Positions 36,346-44,888 of a DNA stretch of 64,000 nt are shown here, one piece after another (the stretch's first letter is position 1; the number at the start of each line of letters is the position of its first letter). The notes beneath the pieces were generated by a model that was not told the origin of the DNA, searched no databases, and saw only the letters and a list, made by a program, of their open reading frames with translations. The stretch is from positions 1,032,001 through 1,096,000 of the forward strand of contig NZ_CP139420.1 of the NCBI RefSeq assembly GCF_034119845.1. Direction: 5' to 3'. The translations under genes and the position numbers were made by a program. The stretch is from Flavobacterium sp. NG2 (GTDB taxonomy: Bacteria > Bacteroidota > Bacteroidia > Flavobacteriales > Flavobacteriaceae).

Positions 36346-37890
36346 TTAGGCTGTAAATTTCAGTTGATAAAAATTGGAGGCTGTATTTAACTTTAAATAA
36401 GTCGTTTTTAGTAAAAACAAGGTTTTTGCCTTGTAAGGTGACTTCCAGTTCTTGATTTTATCAATCAAATCGGGAACGCCAAGAATATTTATCGTGCGTT
36501 TGATGTTATAGACAAGCATAATTAGACTATGTTCGCCATTTACTTTTTCCAGTCCCGTTAAATTGGTGTGGTTATACCCCCATTGTCTCTTAATAGTCCC
36601 GAAGATATGCTCGTTAATCTCCTGCCTAGTTCGGTACAGTTGTGGGTTTTCTTGATAACGCTGGTTGTTTTCTTCTACGGCATCGGCATATTCGCTTCGG
36701 TCTATTTCCCGTCCTCCCGCTCTACTGGTACAAAGGTGTTTTACGGGACAATCCTTGCAGGCTGGTGTTCGGTATTTCTTAAATAGGTAACCACTTTGTT
36801 CTGTTCGACCACTTTTTTTATGCCATCTTCCTGTTGTTTTTAAGGTTTCTCCTTGGGGACAGGTATACGTGTCATCTAATTTATTGTACTGAAATTGAGC
36901 CACTAAATAGTCTGGTTGGGTAACACTATCTTTAGCTCTTCCTGGGGTAGGATGTGCGACAATGGTGGTGATATTGTGGTTTTTACATTGAGTGATTTCT
37001 CTACCATTATGATAGCCTTTGTCAACCAAAGCGGTAAAGGTTTTTACTCCCAAATTTTCTTTTGCTTCAACAGCAATAGCTCCCAAAGCGTTGAGATCAT
37101 TCCGATTGATAGTATGAGTGGCAACAACCAAGTTGTGTTTGCTATCTACCGCCGCTTGTATGTTGTAGCTTACTTCTACCACTACGCCTTGAACCAATAA
37201 GGCTCGAGCATCTTCATCGGTGGTACTTATCTGAGGCTCTCCACTAGCTTTTAGTTTTTCTTCTAGTAGCTCATAGCCTATTTTATTCTGCTTTAATCGT
37301 TCTATTTTATCTTGAATGTTAGCAATTGAAATCCCATTATCTTGCGAGTCGTTTTGGTCTAATTGCGCTAAATATTCTTGTGTTTTTTCTTCGATATAAG
37401 CCAAATGTCGTTCTATTTTCTTTTGGCTAAAATTAGCTTTCTTGCTATTGTGTGCTCTGCTTTTTGTGCCATCAATAGCGATGATTTCGCCTGCTATTAA
37501 ATCGGTATCTTTAAGAAAGGAAACAAAGAGTTTGAAGAGTTTTCGCAATCCTGATGGATTCTGTTTTCTAAAATCCGAAATACTGTGGTAATTCGGCATA
37601 AGACCACACAAAAGCCATTGCAATTCGATGTTTCTTACACATTCTTTTTCGAGTTTTCGTGAACTTCTAAGCCCGTTCAAATAGCCATATAAATAGATTT
37701 TAAGGAAGATTTTAGTATCAAAGCTGGGGCGACCCTCGACTTTCAGAGTCTGAACAGTAAAACCCAAAGATTCCATATCTAATGCCTCCACAAAAGCATC
37801 TACAAAACGAACGGGATTATTGGGTAAAATAGTGTCTTCGAAACTAGAAAACACCATTTGGTTACGAGGAATTCCTGTGATATGTTGCAT
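36346..37890 (-). CDS. IS1182-family transposase
   Basis: A 514-aa DDE transposase from ATG 37890 (MQHITGIPRNQMVFSSFEDT). The upstream ATG at 37920 would add ten residues. It shows the family's N-terminal domain (EGRPSFDTKIFLKIYLYGYL), catalytic region IIAIDGTKSRAHNSK, TALVDKGYHNG, and the cysteine cluster CKDCPVKHLC in the C-terminal third, ending with the HIFGTIKRQWGYNHTNLTG glutamate region. No stop or frameshift is visible, so the element may still move. It reads against the neighbouring OLD and small-protein genes. Confidence 0.92.
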   Translation of the reverse strand: MQHITGIPRNQMVFSSFEDTILPNNPVRFVDAFVEALDMESLGFTVQTLKVEGRPSFDTKIFLKIYLYGYLNGLRSSRKLEKECVRNIELQWLLCGLMPNYHSISDFRKQNPSGLRKLFKLFVSFLKDTDLIAGEIIAIDGTKSRAHNSKKANFSQKKIERHLAYIEEKTQEYLAQLDQNDSQDNGISIANIQDKIERLKQNKIGYELLEEKLKASGEPQISTTDEDARALLVQGVVVEVSYNIQAAVDSKHNLVVATHTINRNDLNALGAIAVEAKENLGVKTFTALVDKGYHNGREITQCKNHNITTIVAHPTPGRAKDSVTQPDYLVAQFQYNKLDDTYTCPQGETLKTTGRWHKKSGRTEQSGYLFKKYRTPACKDCPVKHLCTSRAGGREIDRSEYADAVEENNQRYQENPQLYRTRQEINEHIFGTIKRQWGYNHTNLTGLEKVNGEHSLIMLVYNIKRTINILGVPDLIDKIKNWKSPYKAKTLFLLKTTYLKLNTASNFYQLKFTA

Positions 37891-37976
37891 ATTTAAACAT
37901 ACAACTTTTCTTGCTAACAATAAAATTATTTACTTATATTTGATGGAAATAAATGTTAGTTTTTTCACAGACTGAC

Positions 37977-37991
37977 GTTACATGCAACTTT
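37977..37991 (+). repeat. Left border of the small secreted gene unit
   Basis: GTTACATGCAACTTT; its reverse complement with one difference lies at 38416-38430 after the gene. The IS target duplication ends inside its GTT. Confidence 0.65.
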
Positions 37992-38008
37992 AAACTAAAT
38001 AACTAAAT

Positions 38009-38407
38009 ATGAAAAAGACAGTATTTTTATTCTTATGTTTTGCTTTGACAACAATATTAGCAAGTGCCCAAGAAGGTCCTAGTCGTGAGCCTGCTGGAGC
38101 AGGTCGAGCTCCTGCTGGAGCTAAAAGTGGTCGAGAAGGTGGTGGTGGAAACGCTGATAGAAATGGCAAAGATAGCAAAGTGAAAGACGGAAAGAACAAT
38201 GTTTCTCCAACAGCTAAAGAAACGGCTAAAACAATTAAGGATGCAAATTCAATTGATGGCAAAGGAAAGAACATGACCGAGGCACAGCGTAATGAAGCAG
38301 CAAGACAACTAAGTGATGCAAGTACGAAAGCTGCAGCAGATGGAAAAAGAGCCGACGCAAAATTTTACGAAAAAGAAAGAGATAAAGTCCGAGGAAAAAA
38401 GAACTAA
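38009..38407 (+). CDS. Small secreted Gly/Lys-rich protein (132 aa)
   Basis: A clear signal sequence (MKKTVFLFLCFALTTILASAQ) is followed by a disordered Pro/Gly/Ala stretch (GPSREPAGAGRAPAGA) and a charged, probably helical C-terminal half (MTEAQRNEAARQLSDASTKAA, then KRADAKFYEKERDKVRG). I recognise no domain. The codon and base use is richer in G and C near the start than in the neighbours. It is bordered by its own inverted repeat and followed by the same 21-bp block as the OLD gene, so it looks like the cargo of a second cassette-like unit. Confidence 0.75.
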   Translation: MKKTVFLFLCFALTTILASAQEGPSREPAGAGRAPAGAKSGREGGGGNADRNGKDSKVKDGKNNVSPTAKETAKTIKDANSIDGKGKNMTEAQRNEAARQLSDASTKAAADGKRADAKFYEKERDKVRGKKN

Positions 38408-38415
38408 ATAGTAGT

Positions 38416-38530
38416 AAAGCTGCATGTAACAGCCGTTTGGCAAGATTGGGGTTTTAGGATTAATGGAAAGTTGGTTTTGTATTTGCAAATTTTGTGTTTA
38501 ACCGAAAAATTACGCATCTTTAATCCCCAG
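38416..38530 (+). repeat. attC-like site after the small secreted gene (partial)
   Basis: AAAGCTGCATGTAAC (38416-38430) is complementary to the unit's left border, then the 21-bp block shared with 36131-36151 follows at 38428-38448. A possible stem GATTGGGGTTTTA with TTAATCCCCAG follows. The right part merges into the 466-bp repeat array, so the site looks truncated. Confidence 0.5.
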
Positions 38531-40304
38531 CTGGCGCAAGCATAGATAAATATAAAGGCTAGTGCGAGTTTCTAACTCGTACCCGCAAAGATTAGCAAAT
38601 ACGCTACATAAAATATTTCCAATCTTTGTCACGCTCTAAGCGTCTCATACAAAGCGCATACAAAGCCTTAGATTCCTACGAAATGACAAACTGTGTGGAT
38701 TAGACATGGCCATCAATTGTGGACGGATTAAAATCCATCCCTACAATATGAGCCGAGCCTACGGCTCTTGTACATGTCCGTAAAAAAGAATTGAATTTCT
38801 ATCCCCGATTTACATGGGAAAGTTCCGTAGGAACGACATATCTTGTAGCCCCAGCTGGCGCAAGTATAGATTAATATAAAAGGCTAGTGCGAGTTTCTAA
38901 CTCGTACCCATAAAGATTGGCAATTACGCTACATAAAATATTTCCAATCTTTGTCACGCTCTAAGCGTCTCATACAAAGCGCATACAAAGCCTGAGATTC
39001 CTTCGAAATGACAAACTGTGTGGATTAGACATGGCCATCAATTGTGGATGGATTAAAATCCATCCCTACAATATGAGCCGAGCCTACGGCTCTTGTACAT
39101 GTCCGTAAAAAAGAATTGAATTTCTATCCCCGATTTAAATGGGAAAGTTCCGTAGGAACGACATATCTTATAGCCCCGAAATTTATTTCGGGGGAAATAA
39201 TATTGATATGTATTATAAAGTCCCGTAGGGACGACATATAAATCGTCTGTACAACATTCATCCATTAATAACCTTCGTGACGCTCTGTGTTTTCTTAGTG
39301 TGCCTTTGTGAAATACTCAGCTGACGCAAGCATAGATAAATATAAGAGGCTAGTGCGAGTTTCTAACTCGTACCCACAAAGATTGGTAAATATTCTACTT
39401 AGATTATAACCAATCTTTGTCACGCTCTAAGCGTCTCATACAAAGCGCATACAAAGCCTTAGATTCCTACGAAATGACAAACTGTGTGGATTAGACATGG
39501 CCATCAATTGTGGACGGATTAAAATCCATCCCTACAATATGAGCCGAGCCTACGGCTCTTGTACATGTCCGTAAAAAAGAATTGAATTTCTATCCCCGAT
39601 TTACATGGGAAAGTTCCGTAGGAACGACATATTTTGTAGCCCCGAAATTTATTTCGGGGAAAATGATATTGATATGTATTATAAAGTCCCGTAGGGACGA
39701 CATATAAATCGTCTGTACAACATTCATTGATTAAAAACCTTAGTGACGCTCTGTGTTTCCTTAGTGTGTCTTTGTGAAATACTCAGCTGACGCAAGCATA
39801 GATAAATATAAGAGGCTAGTGCGAGTTTCTAACTCGTACCCACAAAGATTGGCAAATACGCTATATAAAATATAACCAATCTTTGTCACGCTCTAAGCGT
39901 CTCATACAAAGCGCATACAAAGCCTTAGGTTCCTACGAAATGACAAACTGTGTGGATTAGACATGGCCATCAATTGTGGATGGATTAAAATCCATCCCTA
40001 CAATATGAGCCGAGCCTACGGCTCTTGTACATGTCCGTAAAAAAGAATTGAATTTCTATCCCCGATTTAGATGGGAAAGTTCCGTAGGAACGACATATCT
40101 TATAGCCCCGAAATTTATTTCGGGGGAAATAATATTGATATGTATTATAAAGTCCCGTAGGGACGACATATAAATCGTCTGTACAACATTCATCCATTAA
40201 TAACCTTCGTGACGCTCTGTGTTTTCTTAGTGTGCCTTTGTGAAATACTCAGCTGACACAAGCATAGATAAATATAAAGGCTAGTGTGAGTTTCTAACTC
40301 GTAC
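38531..40304. repeat. Tandem array of palindrome-rich repeats (466-bp unit)
   Basis: Units start at CTGGCGCAAG or CTGACGCAAG at 38531, 38855, 39321, 39787 and 40253. Units two to four are each exactly 466 bp. The first is 324 bp and lacks the last third, and the fifth is cut after about 50 bp. Each full unit strings together short hairpins: GCGAGTTTCTAACTCG, GGATGGATTAAAATCCATCC, GAGCCGAGCCTACGGCTC, GTTCCGTAGGAAC, CCCCGAAAT/ATTTCGGGG and GTCCCGTAGGGAC. The hairpin-bearing trinucleotide GTA loops and following GACATAT tails resemble REP elements. An antisense open frame of 70 codons is repeated in the units and is a by-product. Confidence 0.85.
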
Positions 40305-40343
40305 CCGCCCGCCGCCACAAGGATGCCGCTCCTGTCAGGGGCA
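40305..40343 (-). repeat. Variable-stem palindromic repeat, family 1 (copy D, half)
   Basis: On the minus strand it carries the left arm GAGCGGCATCC and the stem half TTGTGGCGGCGGG. The right half is missing and the sequence joins the 466-bp repeat. The stem half is the same as in the copy at 51.45 kb. Confidence 0.6.
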
Positions 40344-40474
40344 GTTAACTTAATTATCTTATGGTCAGTATTTTAACAACTTATTTGTTTTTAATTTCTT
40401 AAATTAGCTTGTTGTTTTTTATACTAAAATCAAATTCATTTCGTAGTTGTATATTATTAATGTCGTCTTGTAAA

Positions 40475-41119
40475 ATGAAAAAGTATATTTTATACATATC
40501 GATTTTTATTTTTTTATTTTTTAACATAAAATGCTCGTCAGATAAAAACTTGGATTTACTTTCAGGTGATAATTTAGGCGAAAAGGTTGCAATTAAAGTT
40601 AAAGAGTATAAAACTAATTTGCCTTTGCCGGGGGTAAAGTTTAGTACTTATTATTGTAAGGGTTATGATCAGTATGTAGGTTGTATAAATGAAATATTGT
40701 TATCATCATGTGTAACCGATAGTAATGGTAGCTGTAACTGTAGTTTTCCTAAAAAGGCATTCGAAAAAGTCACTATAGAAAAGCCAATGTATTGGTCAAA
40801 ACAATTAAACAATTACGGTGATTTTGAGTATATAATTCATCCTGAAGCATGGGTAAATGTTAATTTTAAAACAGATGCTGTATACCCAAGTTCAAGTACT
40901 TTTTTTATAATAATTAATGGGGAATTACAGTTTGTACGAGAATATATTCAAGCAATAAATAATTCAAATAAGGTATTTAGGTTATTTGGTAATGAAGAAA
41001 ACAAGGTAGATTGGGTTTTGTATAAAACATTTAATAGCAATTCTGATATCCTTAATTCAGGAAGTTTTATTTTAAACCCAAAGAAATTTGAAAATTTAAC
41101 ATATACCTTAACTTATTAA
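40475..41119 (+). CDS. Lipoprotein with beta-rich domain, unknown function
   Basis: A 214-aa predicted lipoprotein. I start at ATG 40475 because MKKYILYISIFIFLFFNIKC is a proper lipoprotein signal with lipobox FNIKC; upstream codons would add 22 residues. The mature part starts as a carboxypeptidase-regulatory or prealbumin-like fold (VAIKVKEYKTNLPLPGVKFSTYY) and contains several cysteines (YYCKGYDQYVGC, SSCVTDSNGSCNC). The rest is beta-rich without a known motif. It sits between two blocks of the 466-bp repeat, AT-richer than its surroundings, which suggests it arrived as an accessory gene. Confidence 0.75.
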   Translation: MKKYILYISIFIFLFFNIKCSSDKNLDLLSGDNLGEKVAIKVKEYKTNLPLPGVKFSTYYCKGYDQYVGCINEILLSSCVTDSNGSCNCSFPKKAFEKVTIEKPMYWSKQLNNYGDFEYIIHPEAWVNVNFKTDAVYPSSSTFFIIINGELQFVREYIQAINNSNKVFRLFGNEENKVDWVLYKTFNSNSDILNSGSFILNPKKFENLTYTLTY

Positions 41120-41123
41120 ATCT

Positions 41124-41152
41124 GTTAGCGTGAATTTATTATTCGTGCTAAC
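41124..41152 (+). terminator. Hairpin after the lipoprotein gene
   Basis: GTTAGC (41124-41129) pairs with GCTAAC (41147-41152), with a partial GAAT/ATTC inner stem. No T run. Confidence 0.45.
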
Positions 41153-41560
41153 AAAGATTATCAAATTCTGCACTTAGATTTTAGACTGTTTATGTCAGAC
41201 TGTAAGCGTCTCAAACAAACCGCTCACTAATCCTGAGATTCCTAGGGAATAACAAACGTTGTGGATTAGACATGACCTTCAATTGTGGATGGATTAAAAT
41301 CCATCCCTACAATAGGAGCCGAGCCCAAGGCTCTTGTACATGCCCGTAAAAAAGAATTGAATTTCTATCCCCGATTTACATGGTAAAGTTCCGTAGGAAC
41401 GACATATCTTATAGCCCCGAAATTTATTTCGGGGGAAATAATATTGATATATATTATAAAGTCCCGTAGGGACGACATATAAATCGTCTGTAAAACATTC
41501 ATCCATTTAAAACCTTCGTGACGCTCTGTGTTTCCTTAGTGTGTCTTTGTGAAATAATAA
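41153..41560. repeat. Diverged sixth copy of the 466-bp repeat
   Basis: It carries the same order of hairpins as the array at 38.5-40.3 kb (CTGTAAGCGTCTC, GGATGGATTAAAATCC, GAGCCGAGCCCAAGGCTC, GTTCCGTAGGAAC, CCCCGAAAT, GTCCCGTAGGGAC) with more substitutions, notably in the first third. Confidence 0.75.
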
Positions 41561-41607
41561 ATCTTGAGAATAATTTTGTGATGATAAACGATGATTCCAC
41601 AAATCCC

Positions 41608-41686
41608 TAGCCCAGATAGAAGCGGCATCCTTTTACTTTTTTTTCAAAAGTAAAAGATATAGCGGATAGCTGGAAATAGCTCCTAA
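41608..41686 (+). repeat. Variable-stem palindromic repeat, family 1 (copy B)
   Basis: Left arm TAGCCCAGATAGAAGCGGC, stem TTTTACTTTT (41631-41640) pairing with AAAAGTAAAA (41646-41655), right arm GATATAGCGGATAGCTGGAA. Same arms as the copies at 53.5 and 51.5 kb, with a completely different but fully paired stem. Confidence 0.8.
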
Positions 41687-41724
41687 TTAACTTTATTGTG
41701 ACAAAATCCTTTGAAAAAATGAAT

Positions 41725-41732
41725 TATATTTG
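41725..41732 (+). promoter_or_regulatory. -7 promoter element TATATTTG ahead of asnS
   Basis: TAnnTTTG match 42 bp ahead of the asnS ATG. Confidence 0.6.
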
Positions 41733-41774
41733 TGTCTGAGAAAGGAACTTATTTTAATCGTTATTGATACATAA

Positions 41775-43220
41775 ATGAAGCATACAAAAGTTAAAGACTT
41801 GCTTGCCAGTACTACGACGCTGCAGGAAGTGAATGCAAAAGGATGGGTAAGAACTTTTAGAAACAATCAATTTATAGCTTTGAATGATGGTTCGACCATC
41901 AACAACATACAATGTGTGGTGGATTTTGAAAATACACCAGACGAAATATTAAAAAGAATAACGACGGGTGCTGCGGTTTCGGTTACGGGAACCTTGGTGC
42001 CGAGTAAAGGAGCTGGACAAAGTTTTGAGATTCAGGTAAGCAAACTTGACATCTTAGGGGATTCAGACCCAGAGAAATTTCCAATGCAACCAAAAAAACA
42101 TTCGCTGGAATTTTTGCGTGAAAATGCGCATTTGAGAGTGCGTACGAATGCTTTTGGGGCGATTATGCGGGTGCGTTCGGTTTTGTCGTTTGCGGTACAT
42201 AGTTACTTTCAGGAAAAAGGATTTGTATATGTGACTACGCCTATCATCACGGGAGCAGATGCCGAGGGTGCTGGAGAAATGTTTCAGGTAACCTCATTGC
42301 CCATAGACAATTTGCCGAAAAATGAAGAAGGTGAGATTGATTACAAAAAAGATTTTTTTGGTAAACACACTAACCTAACCGTTTCAGGACAGCTAGAAGG
42401 CGAGACTTTTGCGATGGCATTGGGACAGATTTATACTTTTGGCCCAACGTTTAGAGCTGAGAATTCGAATACTTCTCGTCATTTGGCGGAATTCTGGATG
42501 ATTGAGCCCGAGGTGGCTTTCAACGATTTGGATGCCAATATGGACTTGGCGGAAGATTTTATTCAGTACGTGATTAAATACGCGATGGACAAATGTCCAG
42601 AGGATTTAAAGTTCTTAGAATCCCGTTTGTTGGACGAAGAAAAATCGAAACCACAGGCGGAAAGAAGCGAAATGACGCTGTTAGAGAAATTGAATTTTGT
42701 TTTGGAAAACAATTTCAAACGCGTATCTTACACAGAGGCGATCGATATTTTGAGGGATTCGACACCTAATAAAAAGAAAAAATTTAATTACATCATCAAT
42801 GAATGGGGTGCCGATTTACAATCAGAGCACGAACGTTATTTGGTGGAAAAACATTTTAAATGCCCAGTAATCTTGTTTGATTACCCAGCGAATATCAAAG
42901 CGTTTTACATGCGCTTGAACGACAATACAGAGCCAGGAAAAGAAACCGTTCGCGCTATGGATATTCTTTTTCCTGGCATTGGAGAAATCGTAGGAGGTTC
43001 ACAAAGAGAAGAACGTTTGGATGTATTGGTCGAAAAAATGAAAGCCATTGGTATCGACGAAAAAGAATTATCATGGTACTTAGACACCAGACGTTTTGGT
43101 AGTGCGGTGCACTCTGGTTTTGGTCTTGGTTTCGAGCGATTGGTGTTGTTTGTAACGGGTATGACGAATATCCGTGACGTGATTCCTTTCCCGAGAACGC
43201 CTGGGAATGCAGAATTCTAA
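41775..43220 (+). CDS. asnS: Asparaginyl-tRNA synthetase
   Basis: Class IIb synthetase of 481 aa that charges tRNA-Asn directly. An N-terminal OB-fold anticodon-binding domain (residues about 15-110, [18 protein letters not shown]) is followed by the catalytic core with motif 2 ([21 protein letters not shown]) and motif 3 ([23 protein letters not shown]). The Asn-specific TGMTNIRD ending separates it from AspRS. aspS is also present at 61.9 kb. rpoN follows after 83 bp. Confidence 0.96.
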   Translation: MKHTKVKDLLASTTTLQEVNAKGWVRTFRNNQFIALNDGSTINNIQCVVDFENTPDEILKRITTGAAVSVTGTLVPSKGAGQSFEIQVSKLDILGDSDPEKFPMQPKKHSLEFLRENAHLRVRTNAFGAIMRVRSVLSFAVHSYFQEKGFVYVTTPIITGADAEGAGEMFQVTSLPIDNLPKNEEGEIDYKKDFFGKHTNLTVSGQLEGETFAMALGQIYTFGPTFRAENSNTSRHLAEFWMIEPEVAFNDLDANMDLAEDFIQYVIKYAMDKCPEDLKFLESRLLDEEKSKPQAERSEMTLLEKLNFVLENNFKRVSYTEAIDILRDSTPNKKKKFNYIINEWGADLQSEHERYLVEKHFKCPVILFDYPANIKAFYMRLNDNTEPGKETVRAMDILFPGIGEIVGGSQREERLDVLVEKMKAIGIDEKELSWYLDTRRFGSAVHSGFGLGFERLVLFVTGMTNIRDVIPFPRTPGNAEF

Positions 43221-43238
43221 AATTTTGTTTCAGGTTTA

Positions 43239-43276
43239 AAGTTTCAAGTTGTTGACCGTTCTGCAACTTGAAACTT
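43239..43276. repeat. Inverted repeat between asnS and rpoN
   Basis: AAGTTTCAAGTTG (43239-43251) pairs perfectly with CAACTTGAAACTT (43264-43276), 12-nt loop, no T run. Made of the common word TTGAAAC seen in other gaps. Confidence 0.65.
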
Positions 43277-43303
43277 GAAACCTTAAACTTTTAAACAATA
43301 AAA

Positions 43304-44770
43304 ATGCTAAAGCAATTCTTAAATTTAAAATTATCACAGAAATTATCTCCACAGCAAATCCAGCTGATGAAGTTAATTCAATTGCCTACGCAAGCTTTCG
43401 AGCAACGTTTGTTAGAAGAAATGAATGAAAATCCCGCTTTGGAATCGGGAAATGATGAGGATGAAATCTATGAGAATGATGAATTTGAAAACGATGACTA
43501 CGACGATTATGATGATGAATCAGATAGAATAGAAGCAGACGACATCAACATCGATGAGTATTTGAGTGACGATGATATACCTGATTATAAAACGCAGGCC
43601 AATAATTATAGCGATGACGATGATGATCGGGAGTCTCCTATTGTGGCTTCTGTAAGTTTTCATCAAGATTTAATCAATCAGCTTAATACCTTTATTCTAG
43701 ACGATAACGAACGTGAGATTGCGGAATTCTTGGTGGGAAGCATTGATGATATGGGGTATATTCGCAGAAGTATTCCAGACATTGTAGACGATATGGCTTT
43801 TACCCAAGGTATTTATACCGACGAAGAAATGGTTGAAAAAATGCTCTATGTGATACACGAACTCGAACCATCAGGTGTGGGGGCTCGTGACTTACAAGAA
43901 TGTTTGTTGTTGCAGCTGAAACATAAAACCCCAACGGAATATGTAGATTTAGCGATTGATATTATCGAAAATCAGTTTGATGCTTTTACCAAAAAACATT
44001 ACGATAAACTGATTCAGAAATACAATGTGTCCAACGAACAGCTTAAAAAAGCTGTTCATGAAATCGAACGTTTGAATCCTAAACCAGGTGGTTCATTTAC
44101 GGGAAATAATAAGGTGACTGAAAATGTGGTACCTGATTTTGCTATCCGAATTGTCGATGGTGAATTGGAATTAACGCTTAACGGCAGAAATGCACCTTCC
44201 CTTCATGTGTCCAAAGATTACCAAGACATGTTGCGTACTTATAAAGATTCTCGTGACAAATCGAATGACCAAAAAGATGCGGTGCAGTTTATCAAACAAA
44301 AATTAGATTCGGCCAAATGGTTTATTGATGCGATTAGACAGCGTCAAGAAACCTTGTTTGTGACGATGAATGCGATTATGCATTACCAAGAAGAGTATTT
44401 CTTAGATGGAGATGAAACCAAATTAAAACCGATGATTTTGAAAGATATCGCGGATTTAGTAGGATTGGACATCTCGACTATTTCCCGTGTGGCCAATAGT
44501 AAATATGTGGAAACACCTTATGGAACGAAGTTGATTAAGGAATTTTTCTCTGAAGCGATGAAAAACGACCAAGGAGAAGATGTTTCGACTTTAGAAATCA
44601 AAAAAATATTGCAAAATATCATCGAAGAAGAAGACAAGAAAAAACCCTATCCAGATGATCAACTAGCCGAATTACTCAAAGAAAAAGGCTATCCAATCGC
44701 TCGAAGAACCATTGCTAAATACAGAGAACAACTCGATATTCCTGTGGCGAGAATGAGAAAAAAGATTTAA
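43304..44770 (+). CDS. rpoN: RNA polymerase sigma-54 factor
   Basis: Sigma-54, 488 aa, which directs polymerase to -24/-12 promoters and needs an enhancer-binding ATPase. Region I is QLMKLIQLPTQAFEQRLLEE, region II is a long acidic stretch (residues about 48-105, rich in D and E), and region III ends in the RpoN box IARRTIAKYRE with the preceding helix-turn-helix ISTISRVANSKYVETPYG. The length and domain order are normal. It lies downstream of asnS with an intervening hairpin. No activator gene is adjacent. Confidence 0.96.
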   Translation: MLKQFLNLKLSQKLSPQQIQLMKLIQLPTQAFEQRLLEEMNENPALESGNDEDEIYENDEFENDDYDDYDDESDRIEADDINIDEYLSDDDIPDYKTQANNYSDDDDDRESPIVASVSFHQDLINQLNTFILDDNEREIAEFLVGSIDDMGYIRRSIPDIVDDMAFTQGIYTDEEMVEKMLYVIHELEPSGVGARDLQECLLLQLKHKTPTEYVDLAIDIIENQFDAFTKKHYDKLIQKYNVSNEQLKKAVHEIERLNPKPGGSFTGNNKVTENVVPDFAIRIVDGELELTLNGRNAPSLHVSKDYQDMLRTYKDSRDKSNDQKDAVQFIKQKLDSAKWFIDAIRQRQETLFVTMNAIMHYQEEYFLDGDETKLKPMILKDIADLVGLDISTISRVANSKYVETPYGTKLIKEFFSEAMKNDQGEDVSTLEIKKILQNIIEEEDKKKPYPDDQLAELLKEKGYPIARRTIAKYREQLDIPVARMRKKI

Positions 44771-44840
44771 GATTGCAGATTGAAGATTGCTGATCAACGA
44801 TTTTTGATTTAGTCGTTAATTAATAAAATATTTGTACAAA

Positions 44841-44874
44841 CAAAAGCCTTTCTGAGCCATCAGAAAGGGGTTTG
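44841..44874. terminator. Hairpin between convergent rpoN and tdk
   Basis: CCTTTCTGA (44847-44855) pairs with TCAGAAAGG (44860-44868), extended by CAAA/TTTG at the base. Confidence 0.75.
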
Positions 44875-44888
44875 TTAAATATAGACTC

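Larger units (their letters stand above)
36254..37974. mobile_element. IS1182-type insertion sequence, apparently complete
   Basis: About 1,721 bp bounded by 16-bp inverted repeats, CAGGCTGTGAAAAAAC at 36254-36269 and its complement with one mismatch at 37959-37974. Both ends are flanked by ACGT (36250-36253 and 37975-37978), a likely 4-bp target duplication. The duplication is palindromic, so a slightly different boundary in which the repeat extends to 22 bp (TAACGTCAG...) cannot be excluded. It carries one intact transposase gene. Confidence 0.8.

Noticed and set aside
39053..39265. A 70-codon minus-strand open frame that recurs at 39985-40197 and 41294-41506
   Set aside because: It lies entirely in the 466-bp repeats and follows their hairpins. 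The repetition reflects DNA duplication, the sequence has no protein-like character, and it is not a gene family.
38531..40304. CRISPR array
   Set aside because: The repeated unit is 466 bp with no short repeat-spacer alternation and no cas genes nearby.
34061..41770. Prophage or integrative conjugative element
   Set aside because: There are no integrase, structural, replication or transfer genes; only an IS, repeats and single genes.
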